A stretch of DNA of 64,000 bases, from assembly GCA_963820075.1 (NCBI GenBank), contig CAWFYS010000012.1, positions 124,001-188,000 of the forward strand, read 5' to 3'. Positions within the stretch are counted from its first letter, which is position 1. Every line of letters begins with the position of its first letter. This DNA is from Kumtagia sp963820075. Its GTDB lineage: Bacteria > Pseudomonadota > Alphaproteobacteria > Rhizobiales > Rhizobiaceae. The notes under the pieces are model-generated. The model was not told the origin of the DNA, searched no databases, and saw nothing but the letters and a program-made list of their open reading frames with translations. Made by a program: the position numbers and the translations under genes. Shown piece after piece: positions 26,442-35,585 of the stretch.

Positions 26442-27488
26442 ATGAAATTTCTCGACCAGGCAAAAGTCCACATCCGCTCCGGCGACGGCGGCGCCGGCGC
26501 GGTGTCGTTCCGCCGCGAGAAATTCATCGAGTTCGGCGGTCCGGACGGCGGCGACGGCGGACGCGGCGGCGATGTCTGGGTGGAGGCGGTCGACGGGCTG
26601 AATACGCTGATCGACTATCGCTACCAGCAGCATTTCCGCGCCAAGACGGGCGTCCACGGCATGGGCCGCAACCGCACCGGCGCGAAGGGCGGCGATGTCA
26701 CTTTGAAGGTGCCCGCCGGCACGCAGGTCTACGACGAGGACAATGAGACGCTGATTTGCGACCTCACCGTGGTCGGACAGCGCTTCCTGCTGGCCAAGGG
26801 CGGCAATGGCGGCTTCGGCAACCAGCATTTCAAGACTTCGACCAACCAGGCGCCGCGCCGCGCCAATCCCGGTCTTTCGGGCGAGGAGCACACGATCTGG
26901 CTCCGGCTGAAGCTGATCGCCGATGCCGGCCTGGTCGGCCTGCCCAACGCCGGCAAATCGACCTTCCTGGCGGCCGTAAGTGCAGCCAGGCCCAAGATCG
27001 CCGACTATCCCTTCACCACCCTGCATCCCAATCTCGGCGTCGCGCGCATCGACGCCCGCGAATTCGTCATTGCCGACATTCCCGGCCTGATCGAGGGCGC
27101 GCATGAAGGCGTGGGCATTGGCGACCGCTTCCTCGGCCATGTCGAGCGCACGCGCGTGCTGCTGCATCTGGTCTCGGCGCAGGAGGAGAGCCCGGGCAAG
27201 GCATATAAGACCGTGCGGACCGAACTTGCCGCCTATGGCGGCGGACTGGCTGAAAAGCCCGAGATCGTCGTGCTCGCCCAGGCCGATACAGTCGATGCGG
27301 CTCTGCGCAAGAAGAAACTCGCATCGTTGAAAAAGGCCGCCGGACGCGCGCCGCTGGTGCTTTCCGCCGTCACCGGCGAAGGTGTCGAGCAGGCGCTGCG
27401 CGGCCTGATCGCCGAGGTTGAGGAAGCGCGAGCGGCGGACGGGTCGGCCGATGACGATGCGCGCCGGCTGCGCCAGCCGCTTGGCTGA
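26442..27488 (+). CDS. obgE: GTPase Obg/CgtA
   Basis: A 348-residue ribosome-associated GTPase needed for 50S assembly and stress control. The glycine-rich Obg fold comes first (MKFLDQAKVHIRSGDGGAGA; PDGGDGGRGGDVWVEA). The G domain has P-loop GLPNAGKSTFLAAV, switch DYPFTTLHPNLGVA and G3 IADIPGLIEGAHEG; the NKxD site reads LAQADTVDA. That last motif departs from the classic NKID, as does the position where rhizobial Obg often shows variation. Confidence 0.96.
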   Translation: MKFLDQAKVHIRSGDGGAGAVSFRREKFIEFGGPDGGDGGRGGDVWVEAVDGLNTLIDYRYQQHFRAKTGVHGMGRNRTGAKGGDVTLKVPAGTQVYDEDNETLICDLTVVGQRFLLAKGGNGGFGNQHFKTSTNQAPRRANPGLSGEEHTIWLRLKLIADAGLVGLPNAGKSTFLAAVSAARPKIADYPFTTLHPNLGVARIDAREFVIADIPGLIEGAHEGVGIGDRFLGHVERTRVLLHLVSAQEESPGKAYKTVRTELAAYGGGLAEKPEIVVLAQADTVDAALRKKKLASLKKAAGRAPLVLSAVTGEGVEQALRGLIAEVEEARAADGSADDDARRLRQPLG

Positions 27489-27535
27489 AGCCCGATGTTC
27501 GCACCCTCGGCCAAACTCGCTATCCGGCTCATGAA

Positions 27536-28672
27536 ATGACCATGTCCCTCAAATCCTACCGCCGCATCACCGTGAAAATCGGCTCGGCGCTGCTGGTCGA
27601 CCGCGAGGCGGGACTGAAGCATGGCTGGCTGCAATCGCTCGCCGACGACATCGCGACGCTCGTGGCCGGCGGGGCCGAGGTACTCGTCGTCTCCTCCGGC
27701 GCCGTTGCGCTCGGGCGCTCGATCCTCTCGCTGGGCAATCGGGCCCTGAGGCTCGAGGAGAGCCAGGCCGCGGCCGCCGTCGGCCAGATCGCGCTCGCAA
27801 GCGCCTGGTCGGAGGCGCTTGGCCACCACGGTCTGCGGTCCGGCCAGATCCTGCTGACACTGGGCGACACCGAGGAGCGCCGCCGCTACCTGAACGCGCG
27901 GGCCACAATCTCCAAGCTGCTCGAATTCAAGGCCGTTCCAGTCATCAACGAGAACGACACGGTCGCCACCAACGAAATCCGCTACGGCGACAATGACCGC
28001 CTCGCGGCGCGTGTGGCCACCATGATGGGCGCCGACCTGCTGGTCCTGCTCTCCGACATTGACGGCCTCTATACGGCGCCGCCGTCGCGCGATCCGATGG
28101 CGGCGTTCATCCCGGTCGTCGAGCGCATCACGCCGGACATCGAGGCGATGGCGGGTGCCGCCGCCTCCGAACTGTCGCGCGGCGGCATGCGCACGAAACT
28201 CGATGCCGGCAAGATCGCCACGCTCGCCGGCACGGCGATGATCATCACCTCGGGCACGCGCGCCAACCCGCTGATGGCGATCGAACACGGCGAGCGCTAC
28301 ACTTTCTTCAAGCCCAGCGCCAATCCGGTCAAGGGCTACAAGACCTGGATCGCCGGCCAGCTCGAACCGGCCGGGCGGCTCACCATCGATGCCGGCGCGG
28401 TCGGCGCGCTGATGTCGGGCAAATCGCTGCTGCCGGCCGGCGTGCGGCTTGTCAGCGGCAACTTTTCGCGCGGCGACACGGTAGCCATATTGACGCCGGA
28501 AGGGCGCGAGATCGCACGCGGCCTGGTTGCCTATGATGCCGCCGACGCCGTACGGGTCGCCGGGCTGAAAACCAAGGACATCGAGGCGGTTCTGGGGTAT
28601 GAAGCGCGGTCCGCGATGGTCCACCGGGACGATCTGGTGGTCCGGGAGCGCGAGACGGCAAGTCAGGATTGA
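27536..28672 (+). CDS. proB: Glutamate 5-kinase
   Basis: A 378-residue kinase for the first step of proline synthesis. The amino-acid-kinase domain (ITVKIGSALLVDREAG; VLVVSSGAVALGRSIL; VINENDTVATNEIRYGDNDR) is followed by a C-terminal PUA domain (GRLTIDAGAVGALMSGKSLL). Starts at 27536 or 27542 are both possible. It lies 47 bases after obgE and 4 before proA. Confidence 0.96.
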   Translation: MTMSLKSYRRITVKIGSALLVDREAGLKHGWLQSLADDIATLVAGGAEVLVVSSGAVALGRSILSLGNRALRLEESQAAAAVGQIALASAWSEALGHHGLRSGQILLTLGDTEERRRYLNARATISKLLEFKAVPVINENDTVATNEIRYGDNDRLAARVATMMGADLLVLLSDIDGLYTAPPSRDPMAAFIPVVERITPDIEAMAGAAASELSRGGMRTKLDAGKIATLAGTAMIITSGTRANPLMAIEHGERYTFFKPSANPVKGYKTWIAGQLEPAGRLTIDAGAVGALMSGKSLLPAGVRLVSGNFSRGDTVAILTPEGREIARGLVAYDAADAVRVAGLKTKDIEAVLGYEARSAMVHRDDLVVRERETASQD

Positions 28673-28676
28673 GGCC

Positions 28677-29964
28677 ATGCTGAACAAGCACGACGGCGAG
28701 GGCAAGGACACGGTCGCGATCATGGCCGGGATCGGCCGCAAGGCGCGCGCCGCCGCGCATCCGCTTGCGCTTGCCTCGACGGAGCAGAAGCGGGCCGCGC
28801 TCGTCGCCATGGCCGATGCCGTTCTGGGCGACGAGGAAAAAATCCTCGAAGCCAATGCCATCGACGTGAAGAACGGCGAGGAAGCGAAGCTGTCGCCGGC
28901 CATGATGGACCGTCTCAAGCTGACACCCGCAGCGCATCCGCGCGATGGCCGACGGCGTGCGTGCAATCGCCGACCTCCGCGATCCGGTGGGCGACGTGAT
29001 CGCCGAATGGGAGCGCCCGAACGGCCTGCGCATCCAGCGCGTGCGCACGCCGCTCGGCGTGATCGGCGTGATCTATGAGAGCCGGCCGAATGTGACGGCG
29101 GATGCCGGCGCGCTGTGCCTGATGGCCGGCAATCCGGTGGTACTGCGCGGCGGTTCCGATTCGCTGAATTCGTCGGCGGCGATCCATGCGGCCCTTGCCT
29201 CCGGGCTGACAACCGCCGGCTTGCCGGCCGATGCGATCCAGCTCGTTCCGGTGACCGACCGCGCCGCCGTCGGGGAAATGCTGAAGGGCCTTTCGGGCAA
29301 TCTCGACGTCATCGTGCCGCGCGGCGGAAAAAGCCTCGTCGCGCGCGTCCAGTCGGAGGCGCGCGTTCCGGTTTTCGCGCATCTGGAAGGGCTGTGCCAC
29401 GTCTATGTGGACCGTTCGGCCAAGCTCGACATGGCGGTTTCGCTCGTGGTAAACGCCAAGATGCGGCGCACCGGCATTTGCGGCGCGGCCGAGACGCTTC
29501 TGGTCGATCGCGCCGTCGCCTCGACGCATCTCAAACCCATATTGGATGCGCTGGCGCGCGCCGGCTGCGAGATTCGCGCCGATGCCGAGGTGCTGGCCTT
29601 GTATCCCGCCGCCAGGGCCGCCACCGAGGCCGACTGGTCGACGGAATATCTCGACGCGATCATTGCGGTGAGGCTGGTCGACGGCGTTTCCGGCGCGATC
29701 GAGCATATCGAGGCCTGGTCGTCGCACCATACCGAGGCGATCATCGCCGAGGATGCGGCGGCGGTCGAGCGCTTCTTCAACGAGGTTGATTCGGCGATCC
29801 TGCTGCACAATGCCTCGACGCAGTTTGCCGATGGCGGCGAATTCGGCTTCGGCGGCGAGATCGGCATTTCGACCGGCAGGATGCATGCGCGCGGACCTGT
29901 CGGCGTCGAGCAGCTCACCTCGTTCAAGTACCTGGTGCGCGGCACGGGCCAGGTAAGACCCTGA
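28677..29964 (+). CDS. proA: Gamma-glutamyl phosphate reductase, frameshifted
   Basis: Second enzyme of proline synthesis. The reading starts at ATG 28677 (MLNKHDGEGKDTVAIMAGIG) and is normal to KLSPAMMDRLKLTP. Near 28926-28930 one extra base shifts the frame; skipping it gives QRIRAMADGVRAIADLRDPV and a clean continuation to 29964. The aldehyde-dehydrogenase-like motifs (GVIYESRPNVTADAGALCL; the catalytic-Cys region RRTGICGAAETLLVD; EFGFGGEIGISTGRMHARGP) are intact. Loss would make the cell a proline auxotroph, so a sequencing error is likely. Confidence 0.9.
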
Positions 29965-29970
29965 AAAGCA

Positions 29971-30621
29971 GTGAGTCCTGCTTCGGAAACACCCGTTCCG
30001 CGTTCCTGCCTGGCCATGCCGCATGTCGAGAAAGGCATGCAGGTCGGGCTGTTCGGCGGTTCGTTCAATCCGCCGCATGACGGCCATGCGCTGGTCGCCG
30101 AGATCGCGCTGCAGCGTCTTCATCTCGACCAGCTCTGGTGGATCGTAACGCCCGGCAATCCCTTGAAGAACGGCCGCGACCTGGCGCCGCTGGGCGAGCG
30201 CCTGCATCTTTCCAGGGCCCTCATGCACGACCCGCGCGTAAAAGTGACGGCCTTCGAGGCGAGCTACAAGACGCGCTTCACCGCCGACACGCTGGCCCTG
30301 GTCAAGGCGCGCAATCCCGGCGTCGATTTTGTCTGGATCATGGGCGCCGATAATCTGCGCGACTTCCACCGCTGGCAGCGCTGGCGGCAGATTGCGCTGA
30401 CCTTTCCGATCGCCGTGATCGACCGGCCGGGCGCGACCCTTTCCTTTCTGTCGTCCGTGCTGGCGAAGACCTTCGACTATGCGCGGGTTGACGAGGCGGA
30501 CGCGACGCGCCTTGCCCGCAAAAAGGCGCCGGCATGGACCTTCATCCACGGGCCGCGCTCGTCGCATTCCTCCACCGCGATCCGCGCGGAAATCGCGCGC
30601 AAGCGGCCCGCGCGGAATTAG
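29971..30621 (+). CDS. nadD: Nicotinate-nucleotide adenylyltransferase
   Basis: Makes deamido-NAD from nicotinate mononucleotide and ATP. The nucleotidyltransferase motif GLFGGSFNPPHDGHALVAE, the FVWIMGADNLRDFHRW segment and the late HGPRSSHSSTAIR (SxTxxR-like) are clear. A GTG at 29971 gives 216 residues; an ATG at 30016 (MPHVEKGMQVGLFGGS) gives 201 and fits relatives better, though neither has a strong ribosome site. It starts 6 bases after proA. Confidence 0.94.
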   Translation: MSPASETPVPRSCLAMPHVEKGMQVGLFGGSFNPPHDGHALVAEIALQRLHLDQLWWIVTPGNPLKNGRDLAPLGERLHLSRALMHDPRVKVTAFEASYKTRFTADTLALVKARNPGVDFVWIMGADNLRDFHRWQRWRQIALTFPIAVIDRPGATLSFLSSVLAKTFDYARVDEADATRLARKKAPAWTFIHGPRSSHSSTAIRAEIARKRPARN

Positions 30622-30696
30622 ACCAGCCGCTGCCACTCGTTCGGCCATGTCGCTTTTGCGGCGTCGCCACCCTCGCCGCTCGGGCATGTTCGGCTC

Positions 30697-31998
30697 ATGA
30701 GCGAGTCGACTGTTGCGATCGGGAAGGCGAGCACGGCGGGCACCGCAAGTCCGGCGCCGCTGATCGCGATCACCGGCATCATCCTGTCGATGACGCTGGT
30801 TGCGATCGGCAACGGGCTGCTGTTCGCCTTCGTGCCCGTGCGGCTCGGCGCCTCCGGCTTCGCGCCGACCTGGGCGGGCGGGATCCTGACCGGACTGTCG
30901 GCCGGCGGCCTGATAGGCTGCCTGCTGACGGGACGGATTGTGCGGCGCGTCGGCCATGCCCGCGCCTTCATGACCTATTCCGCCCTCATCATCCTGTCCA
31001 ACGTCGCTGTCAGCGCCGGCACCTATCCGGTCCTGTGGATCGCCGCGCGCGCCCTTTACGGATTCGCCATATGCGGCCTGTTCATCGTGGCGCAGAGCTG
31101 GCTGAACGACGCGGTCGGCAATTCCATCCGCGGCCGCGTCATGGCCGCCTTCTACATCTGCTACGTGGTCGGGCTCGGTCTGGGCTCGCTGACGCTCTCC
31201 TTCATCGACATCGACACCACGGCGGCGCCGATGATCGCGGTCGGCTTCGCGGCGTTGTCGATCATTCCGGTCGGGCTGACCAGCCTGCGTCCGCCCCCTC
31301 CCCCGGAATCGGCCAGCATCGCCATTCTGCGGGCGTGGCATATCTCTCCGGTCGGGCTCGCCGGCATGCTGGCGGTCGGCGGCCTTTCGATGCTGGTCGC
31401 CGGCTTCGCGCCGATCCACGCAACCGCCAGCGGCTTCGGGCAGAACCAGGTGGCGTTTCTCATGGTGGCGATGCAGTTCGGCACCATCCTGTTCCAACTG
31501 CCGTTCGGCTGGCTGTCCGACCGCACCGACCGCCGCCGCGTGCTGATTGCAACCTCGCTGCTGGTCATCGTGGCCGGCCTTGCCGCCAGCCAGACGCAGG
31601 GCGCGCCGTTCCTGTGGATCGTCGTCATCTTCGTGGTGTGGAGCGGCGCTACGGAATCGATCTATTCGATTTCCAGCGCCCACGCCAACGACCGCGCCAA
31701 CCCGGCCGACCTCGTCACGCTCACCAGCACCATGCTGTTTGCCTGGTCACTGTCGGGTTTTCTCATTCCTGCAATCGCGACGGCCTTGACCGCGCTGGCC
31801 GGAACGCAGGCTTTCATGTTCGTGGCCGTGGCCGTGGCGGCGGCGTTCTGCGGCTTCGTCGCCTGGCGTATCGCCAGGGCACCGCCTGTGCCGCCGGCCG
31901 AGACCGAAAGTTTTTCGCCGATGACCGCGCAGGCGCCGCTGGCGGTCGACCTCGCCTTTCCGCAGGCCGAGCCCCTCGATAGCGGCCGAAGCCGATAG
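30697..31998 (+). CDS. MFS transporter (YcaD/YfkF-like)
   Basis: A 433-residue inner-membrane permease with about 12 hydrophobic segments in two halves. The MFS motif A is visible as GRIVRRVGHARAFM after helix 2 and again as GWLSDRTDRRRVLIA in the second half. The substrate is unknown. It separates nadD from rsfS, which are adjacent in many relatives. Confidence 0.9.
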   Translation: MSESTVAIGKASTAGTASPAPLIAITGIILSMTLVAIGNGLLFAFVPVRLGASGFAPTWAGGILTGLSAGGLIGCLLTGRIVRRVGHARAFMTYSALIILSNVAVSAGTYPVLWIAARALYGFAICGLFIVAQSWLNDAVGNSIRGRVMAAFYICYVVGLGLGSLTLSFIDIDTTAAPMIAVGFAALSIIPVGLTSLRPPPPPESASIAILRAWHISPVGLAGMLAVGGLSMLVAGFAPIHATASGFGQNQVAFLMVAMQFGTILFQLPFGWLSDRTDRRRVLIATSLLVIVAGLAASQTQGAPFLWIVVIFVVWSGATESIYSISSAHANDRANPADLVTLTSTMLFAWSLSGFLIPAIATALTALAGTQAFMFVAVAVAAAFCGFVAWRIARAPPVPPAETESFSPMTAQAPLAVDLAFPQAEPLDSGRSR

Positions 31999-32269
31999 GC
32001 AGGCTGGCAGGTCGCCTTGGCGGCGTCGGATTCCTTTGAGTTCCCCGCGGCCGACCATGAAAAATGTCGGATTTGACGCCATGCCTTGTCTGTGGCGAAG
32101 TCAAACCCGATATGCCGCCGAAAGGATTAAACAAAAGAGAGGATTAGTGTCTTGAAACCTTCACCCGCCTCTGCCTATCTTTGCATTGTCCGCTGATTTG
32201 GCGGGTGATTTGGTTGTTCTTGCGAAAGGAAAGACACTGAGAACAGCACTGCGGAAGAAGGCATATCCA

Positions 32270-32647
32270 ATGCCTTCGCCGGCCGGGATCGGCGGAATCA
32301 ACTCCGTGTCCCGCGCCCTCGAAACCGTCCTTGCCAGTCTTGAGGACTCCAAGGCCGAAAACATCGTCCCAATCGACATTCAGGGAAGGTCCATCCTCGG
32401 CGACCACATGGTGGTGGCGTCGGGCCGGTCGCACCGCCATGTGGCGGCCGTCGCGGATCACCTGATCAAGGCGCTCAAGGATGCCGGGCTCGGCAACGCG
32501 CGCGTCGAAGGTCTGGCCTCCGCCGACTGGGTTCTGATCGACTCGGGCGACATCATCGTGCATATCTTCCGCCCCGAGGTCCGCGAATTCTACAATCTCG
32601 AAAAGATGTGGATGGCGCAGGACCTGGAGGAAGGCACGATCCACTGA
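32270..32647 (+). CDS. rsfS: Ribosomal silencing factor RsfS
   Basis: A 125-residue DUF143 protein that binds L14 and blocks subunit joining. Core motifs: VLASLEDSKAENIVPIDIQG, DHMVVASGRSHRHVAAVADH, WVLIDSGDIIVHIFRPEVRE and FYNLEKMW. The ATG at 32270 has GAAGAAGG about 8 bases upstream and gives the usual N-terminus; an earlier in-frame TTG is unlikely. Confidence 0.95.
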   Translation: MPSPAGIGGINSVSRALETVLASLEDSKAENIVPIDIQGRSILGDHMVVASGRSHRHVAAVADHLIKALKDAGLGNARVEGLASADWVLIDSGDIIVHIFRPEVREFYNLEKMWMAQDLEEGTIH

Positions 32648-32703
32648 CGCCGCTGTAGGCGCGGCGACAAGGCCCGCGGGTCCGCGGGTTTGCCGGGGTC
32701 GCC

Positions 32704-33186
32704 ATGAAAGTCACCATCCATGCCGTAGGCCGCATGAAGAGCGGCCCCGAGAAAGAACTGGCCGCCCGCTACCTCGACCGCTTCGCCAGGAGCGGCGGCG
32801 CACTTGGCCTCGATTTTGCCGGCCTGACGGAGATTGCCGAAAGCCGGGCCGGCACCGCCGCGGAGCGCGGTCGCGAGGAGGGCGAGCGGCTGTTGTCGCT
32901 GCTCGATGATCGGGCCGCGCTGGTCCTGCTCGACGAACGCGGCCGAAATCTCACTTCACCGCAATTCGCCGAGAAGCTTGGGGCGCTTCGCGACGAGGGG
33001 CGGCGCATGACCGTGTTTTCGATCGGCGGCCCGGACGGGCATGAGGACCGGCTGCGCGAGCGGGCGACATTTCTATGGTCGTTCGGGGCGCTCACCTGGC
33101 CGCACCAGATGGTCCGCATCATGCTCGCCGAGCAGCTTTACCGGGCAACCACGATTCTGTCGGGCCACCCGTATCATCGGGTGTGA
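32704..33186 (+). CDS. rlmH: 23S rRNA pseudouridine-1915 N3-methyltransferase RlmH
   Basis: A 160-residue SPOUT-fold methyltransferase. It starts MKVTIHAVGRMKSGPEKELA and has FSIGGPDGHEDRLRERA, LTWPHQMVRIMLAEQLYRAT, and the ending LSGHPYHRV characteristic of the family. It modifies helix 69 of the 23S rRNA. It lies 56 bases after rsfS. Confidence 0.97.
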   Translation: MKVTIHAVGRMKSGPEKELAARYLDRFARSGGALGLDFAGLTEIAESRAGTAAERGREEGERLLSLLDDRAALVLLDERGRNLTSPQFAEKLGALRDEGRRMTVFSIGGPDGHEDRLRERATFLWSFGALTWPHQMVRIMLAEQLYRATTILSGHPYHRV

Positions 33187-33319
33187 GGGTCGCACCGCCT
33201 GTCGCGGCAGGTGCTTGCTTCAGCGCCGTATCTGTTCGCCGCGGGTTTCGCGGAATGCCGAGGAGTGTGCAAGGCAAGCATCGGCCCAACCGGCGCAACA
33301 GCACTTCGCTGACCTGCAG

Positions 33320-33826
33320 TCACGGTTCGGAACGGCCGCTCCCGGAAGTTTCGCCGGCCTTCGATCTTTCGGCCCGCATTCTGTCCAGCTTGCCGAATTC
33401 GGTCATGATGCTCACCAGAACGCTGCTTGTCCAACCGAAGGTGAACAATCCCGACATGGCTATGACCGGACCGATCAGCCGCCAGCGGTCAGGCAGACTG
33501 ACATTGCCCGCGCCGAGCGTCGTGTAGCTCTCCAGCACGTAGTAGTAGCTGTCACGCATCGAGGGGATCAATCCCATCAGCGATAGCGGGATGGACCAGA
33601 GGAGCGTTTCAGTGAAATGCAGAGCCGCCAAGGAACCGATGGTAACGGCGAGCAACAGGTTGAGCCGCCAGAACGGCGTGGCGGCATCCACATGGATCCA
33701 GGCTTTGCTGAAACGCTGATTGATCGTCCGAATGCCCGCGCCGTGCACGAAAATGATTATAATCAAAGCCAATGTGCCGAGAGCAATCTCCACAAGCGGG
33801 TTGGGAGCTGAAAGTTCATCCATCAT
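33320..33826 (-). CDS. Two-TM ion-channel-like membrane protein with unusual filter
   Basis: A 168-residue protein (start MMDELSAPNPLVEI at 33826 with AGAAGG upstream). It has an N-terminal transmembrane helix (LALIIIIFVHGAGI), a second around LLLAVTIGSLAALHF, a pore-like region, and a last helix (LIGPVIAMSGLFTFGWTSSV). The segment SYTTLGAGNVSLPDRWRL aligns with the TTLGYGD-VxLP selectivity filter of small potassium channels but has Ala and Asn in place of Tyr and Asp. It faces the opposite way between rlmH and envC, where most relatives have neither strand occupied. Confidence 0.8.
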   Translation of the reverse strand: MMDELSAPNPLVEIALGTLALIIIIFVHGAGIRTINQRFSKAWIHVDAATPFWRLNLLLAVTIGSLAALHFTETLLWSIPLSLMGLIPSMRDSYYYVLESYTTLGAGNVSLPDRWRLIGPVIAMSGLFTFGWTSSVLVSIMTEFGKLDRMRAERSKAGETSGSGRSEP

Positions 33827-34178
33827 TGGACCCTTCTGACGCAGACGTGCCGGGATGAGCCGACGTTTCGTTTCGTCGCGCGGCACGATCGTCCGTCCGC
33901 TCGACCTTTGGCTGCTCGGGCACCGCGAAGCGGACCAAGAGAGCGACGCGAAGAATGGCGCGCAAGTGCGTTATCGCCGGAAAGGCCGCACTATAGCGCG
34001 AAGCGGATTTCGGCGTTTTGAATTCCGCTCATCGCGCAACCCGGCCGCGCGCCGCCCGCCACGACGGCCGCTGTCTCGCCGGCACCCGAAGCCGGCAACA
34101 TCGAACCGCCGCGATGAATCAGAATTTGAAGCGCCGCCCGACCGAACCGATTTTGGACACAAAGCAGTTCGAGACCGT
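33827..34178. other. Divergent intergenic region between the channel gene and envC
   Basis: A 352-base gap. The plus-strand frame of envC is open through it but its residues are Arg/Ser/Pro-rich and not protein-like. It should hold the promoters of both genes; none is clear. Confidence 0.3.
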
Positions 34179-35585
34179 ATGATGGCCGGGCGGTCCATTA
34201 TGGTTGATGGTTCGTTAACGACTGGATCGCTACTGTCCGGCGGAGTGAGAGTGCGTTCCGGAAAAATGGCACGGTCGGGGAAAGGCTTCGCGGACATGCT
34301 CCGCTGCGGCATCGTCGCCGTGGCAGCGCTGTGCTTTCCCTCGGCCAGCCATGCGCTCGGCCCCGGCGAGCCGGCAGCGGAGGCCGCGGCGAAGCAGGCC
34401 GAATACGAGGCCGTGGCGCGCGCGATCGAGCTTTCCGCCGAGCGCATGGAAAAGCTCGCCGCCGAGATCGCCGGGGTCAGGAAGGATTATACCTCGATCA
34501 CCGCCGCGCTCATCCAGGCCGCCAAAACCGAAAGGAAGCTCGGCCAGGACATTGACGAGATCACCACCAGGCTGGCAGGTCTGAAGGGGCAGGCCGATAT
34601 CGTCCGCGCTTCGCTCGCGGCCCGGCGCGGCGTTCTGGCCGAAGTGCTCGGCGCGCTGCAACGCATGGGCCTGCACCCGCCGCCGGCGATCCTGGTCAAG
34701 CCGGAGGATGCGCTCTCTTCGGTGCGCAGCGCCATATTGCTCGGCGCCGTCGTGCCGGAACTGCGGCGCGAGACCGACGTGCTGATGGCCGAGATGGCCG
34801 AAATGTCCCGCATAACCGGCTCGATCGAGGCCGAACGCGCGCGCCTCGCCGAATCCGTTCAGGACCAGGCGGCCGAAAAGCGGCGTCTGGCCCTGCTGCT
34901 GGAGGCCAAGCAGAAGCTGCAAGGTGAATCGGAAGCCGAACTGGCGGCGGAACAGAAACGCTCCGAGGAACTCGCCGCCAAGGCCGGCAGCCTCAGGGAA
35001 CTGATTGCCGCGCTCGACAGGCAGGCCGCCCAGGCCCACGCCGCCGCCGAGGCCGCCCGCGCCGCCAAGCAGCAGATTCTGGACAAGGAGGCCGAGATCG
35101 CGGCGCTGCCGGAGAACAACCGCGCCATGGTCTCGCTGCCTTTCTCGGCCTTGCGCGGCCAGCTCGCGCCGCCCGTGAACGGCCGTTTCAAGCGCCGCTT
35201 CAGCGGCAAGGACGATAACGGCGGCGTGATGCAGGGCGACATGGTTGCGACACAATCGGGCGCAATTGTCACCGCACCTGCCGACGGCAACGTACTCTAT
35301 GCGGGGCCATTCCGTTCATATGGACAACTCTTGATCCTTGATGCCGGAGACGGCTATCATGTCGTGTTGGCGGGGATGAGCAGAATCACCGTCGGGCTCG
35401 GCCAGTCGGTCATGGCGGGAGAGCCGGTAGGCGCGATGGGTGAGGCCAGGGTGGCAAGCACGCTGGCGCGCAAGGTAGAAAATGGGCCGGAACTCTATAT
35501 AGAGTTCCGCAAGGATGGAAAACCTGTCGATCCGTCTCCCTGGTGGGCGGAGCGTCTTACGGGAAGGACAGGAAATGATACGTAA
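34179..35585 (+). CDS. EnvC-like murein hydrolase activator
   Basis: About 468 residues. A signal-like segment (MLRCGIVAVAALCFPSASHA) is followed by a long coiled coil (about residues 70-290, with RLAESVQDQAAEKRRLALLL) and a C-terminal LytM/M23-like domain (APADGNVLYAGPFRSYGQLL). The zinc ligands are missing: the usual HxGxD region reads VMQGDMVA and the HxH motif is degenerate, so it should be an activator of amidases, like EnvC, not an enzyme. Alternative starts lie at 34200 and 34266. It overlaps ctpA by 11 bases. Confidence 0.9.
   Translation: MMAGRSIMVDGSLTTGSLLSGGVRVRSGKMARSGKGFADMLRCGIVAVAALCFPSASHALGPGEPAAEAAAKQAEYEAVARAIELSAERMEKLAAEIAGVRKDYTSITAALIQAAKTERKLGQDIDEITTRLAGLKGQADIVRASLAARRGVLAEVLGALQRMGLHPPPAILVKPEDALSSVRSAILLGAVVPELRRETDVLMAEMAEMSRITGSIEAERARLAESVQDQAAEKRRLALLLEAKQKLQGESEAELAAEQKRSEELAAKAGSLRELIAALDRQAAQAHAAAEAARAAKQQILDKEAEIAALPENNRAMVSLPFSALRGQLAPPVNGRFKRRFSGKDDNGGVMQGDMVATQSGAIVTAPADGNVLYAGPFRSYGQLLILDAGDGYHVVLAGMSRITVGLGQSVMAGEPVGAMGEARVASTLARKVENGPELYIEFRKDGKPVDPSPWWAERLTGRTGNDT

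Noticed and set aside
28915..31683. A 922-codon open frame on the minus strand opposite proA, nadD and the MFS gene
   Set aside because: Gly/Arg/Asp/His-rich composition with no domain; it is the high-G+C shadow of well-supported plus-strand genes.
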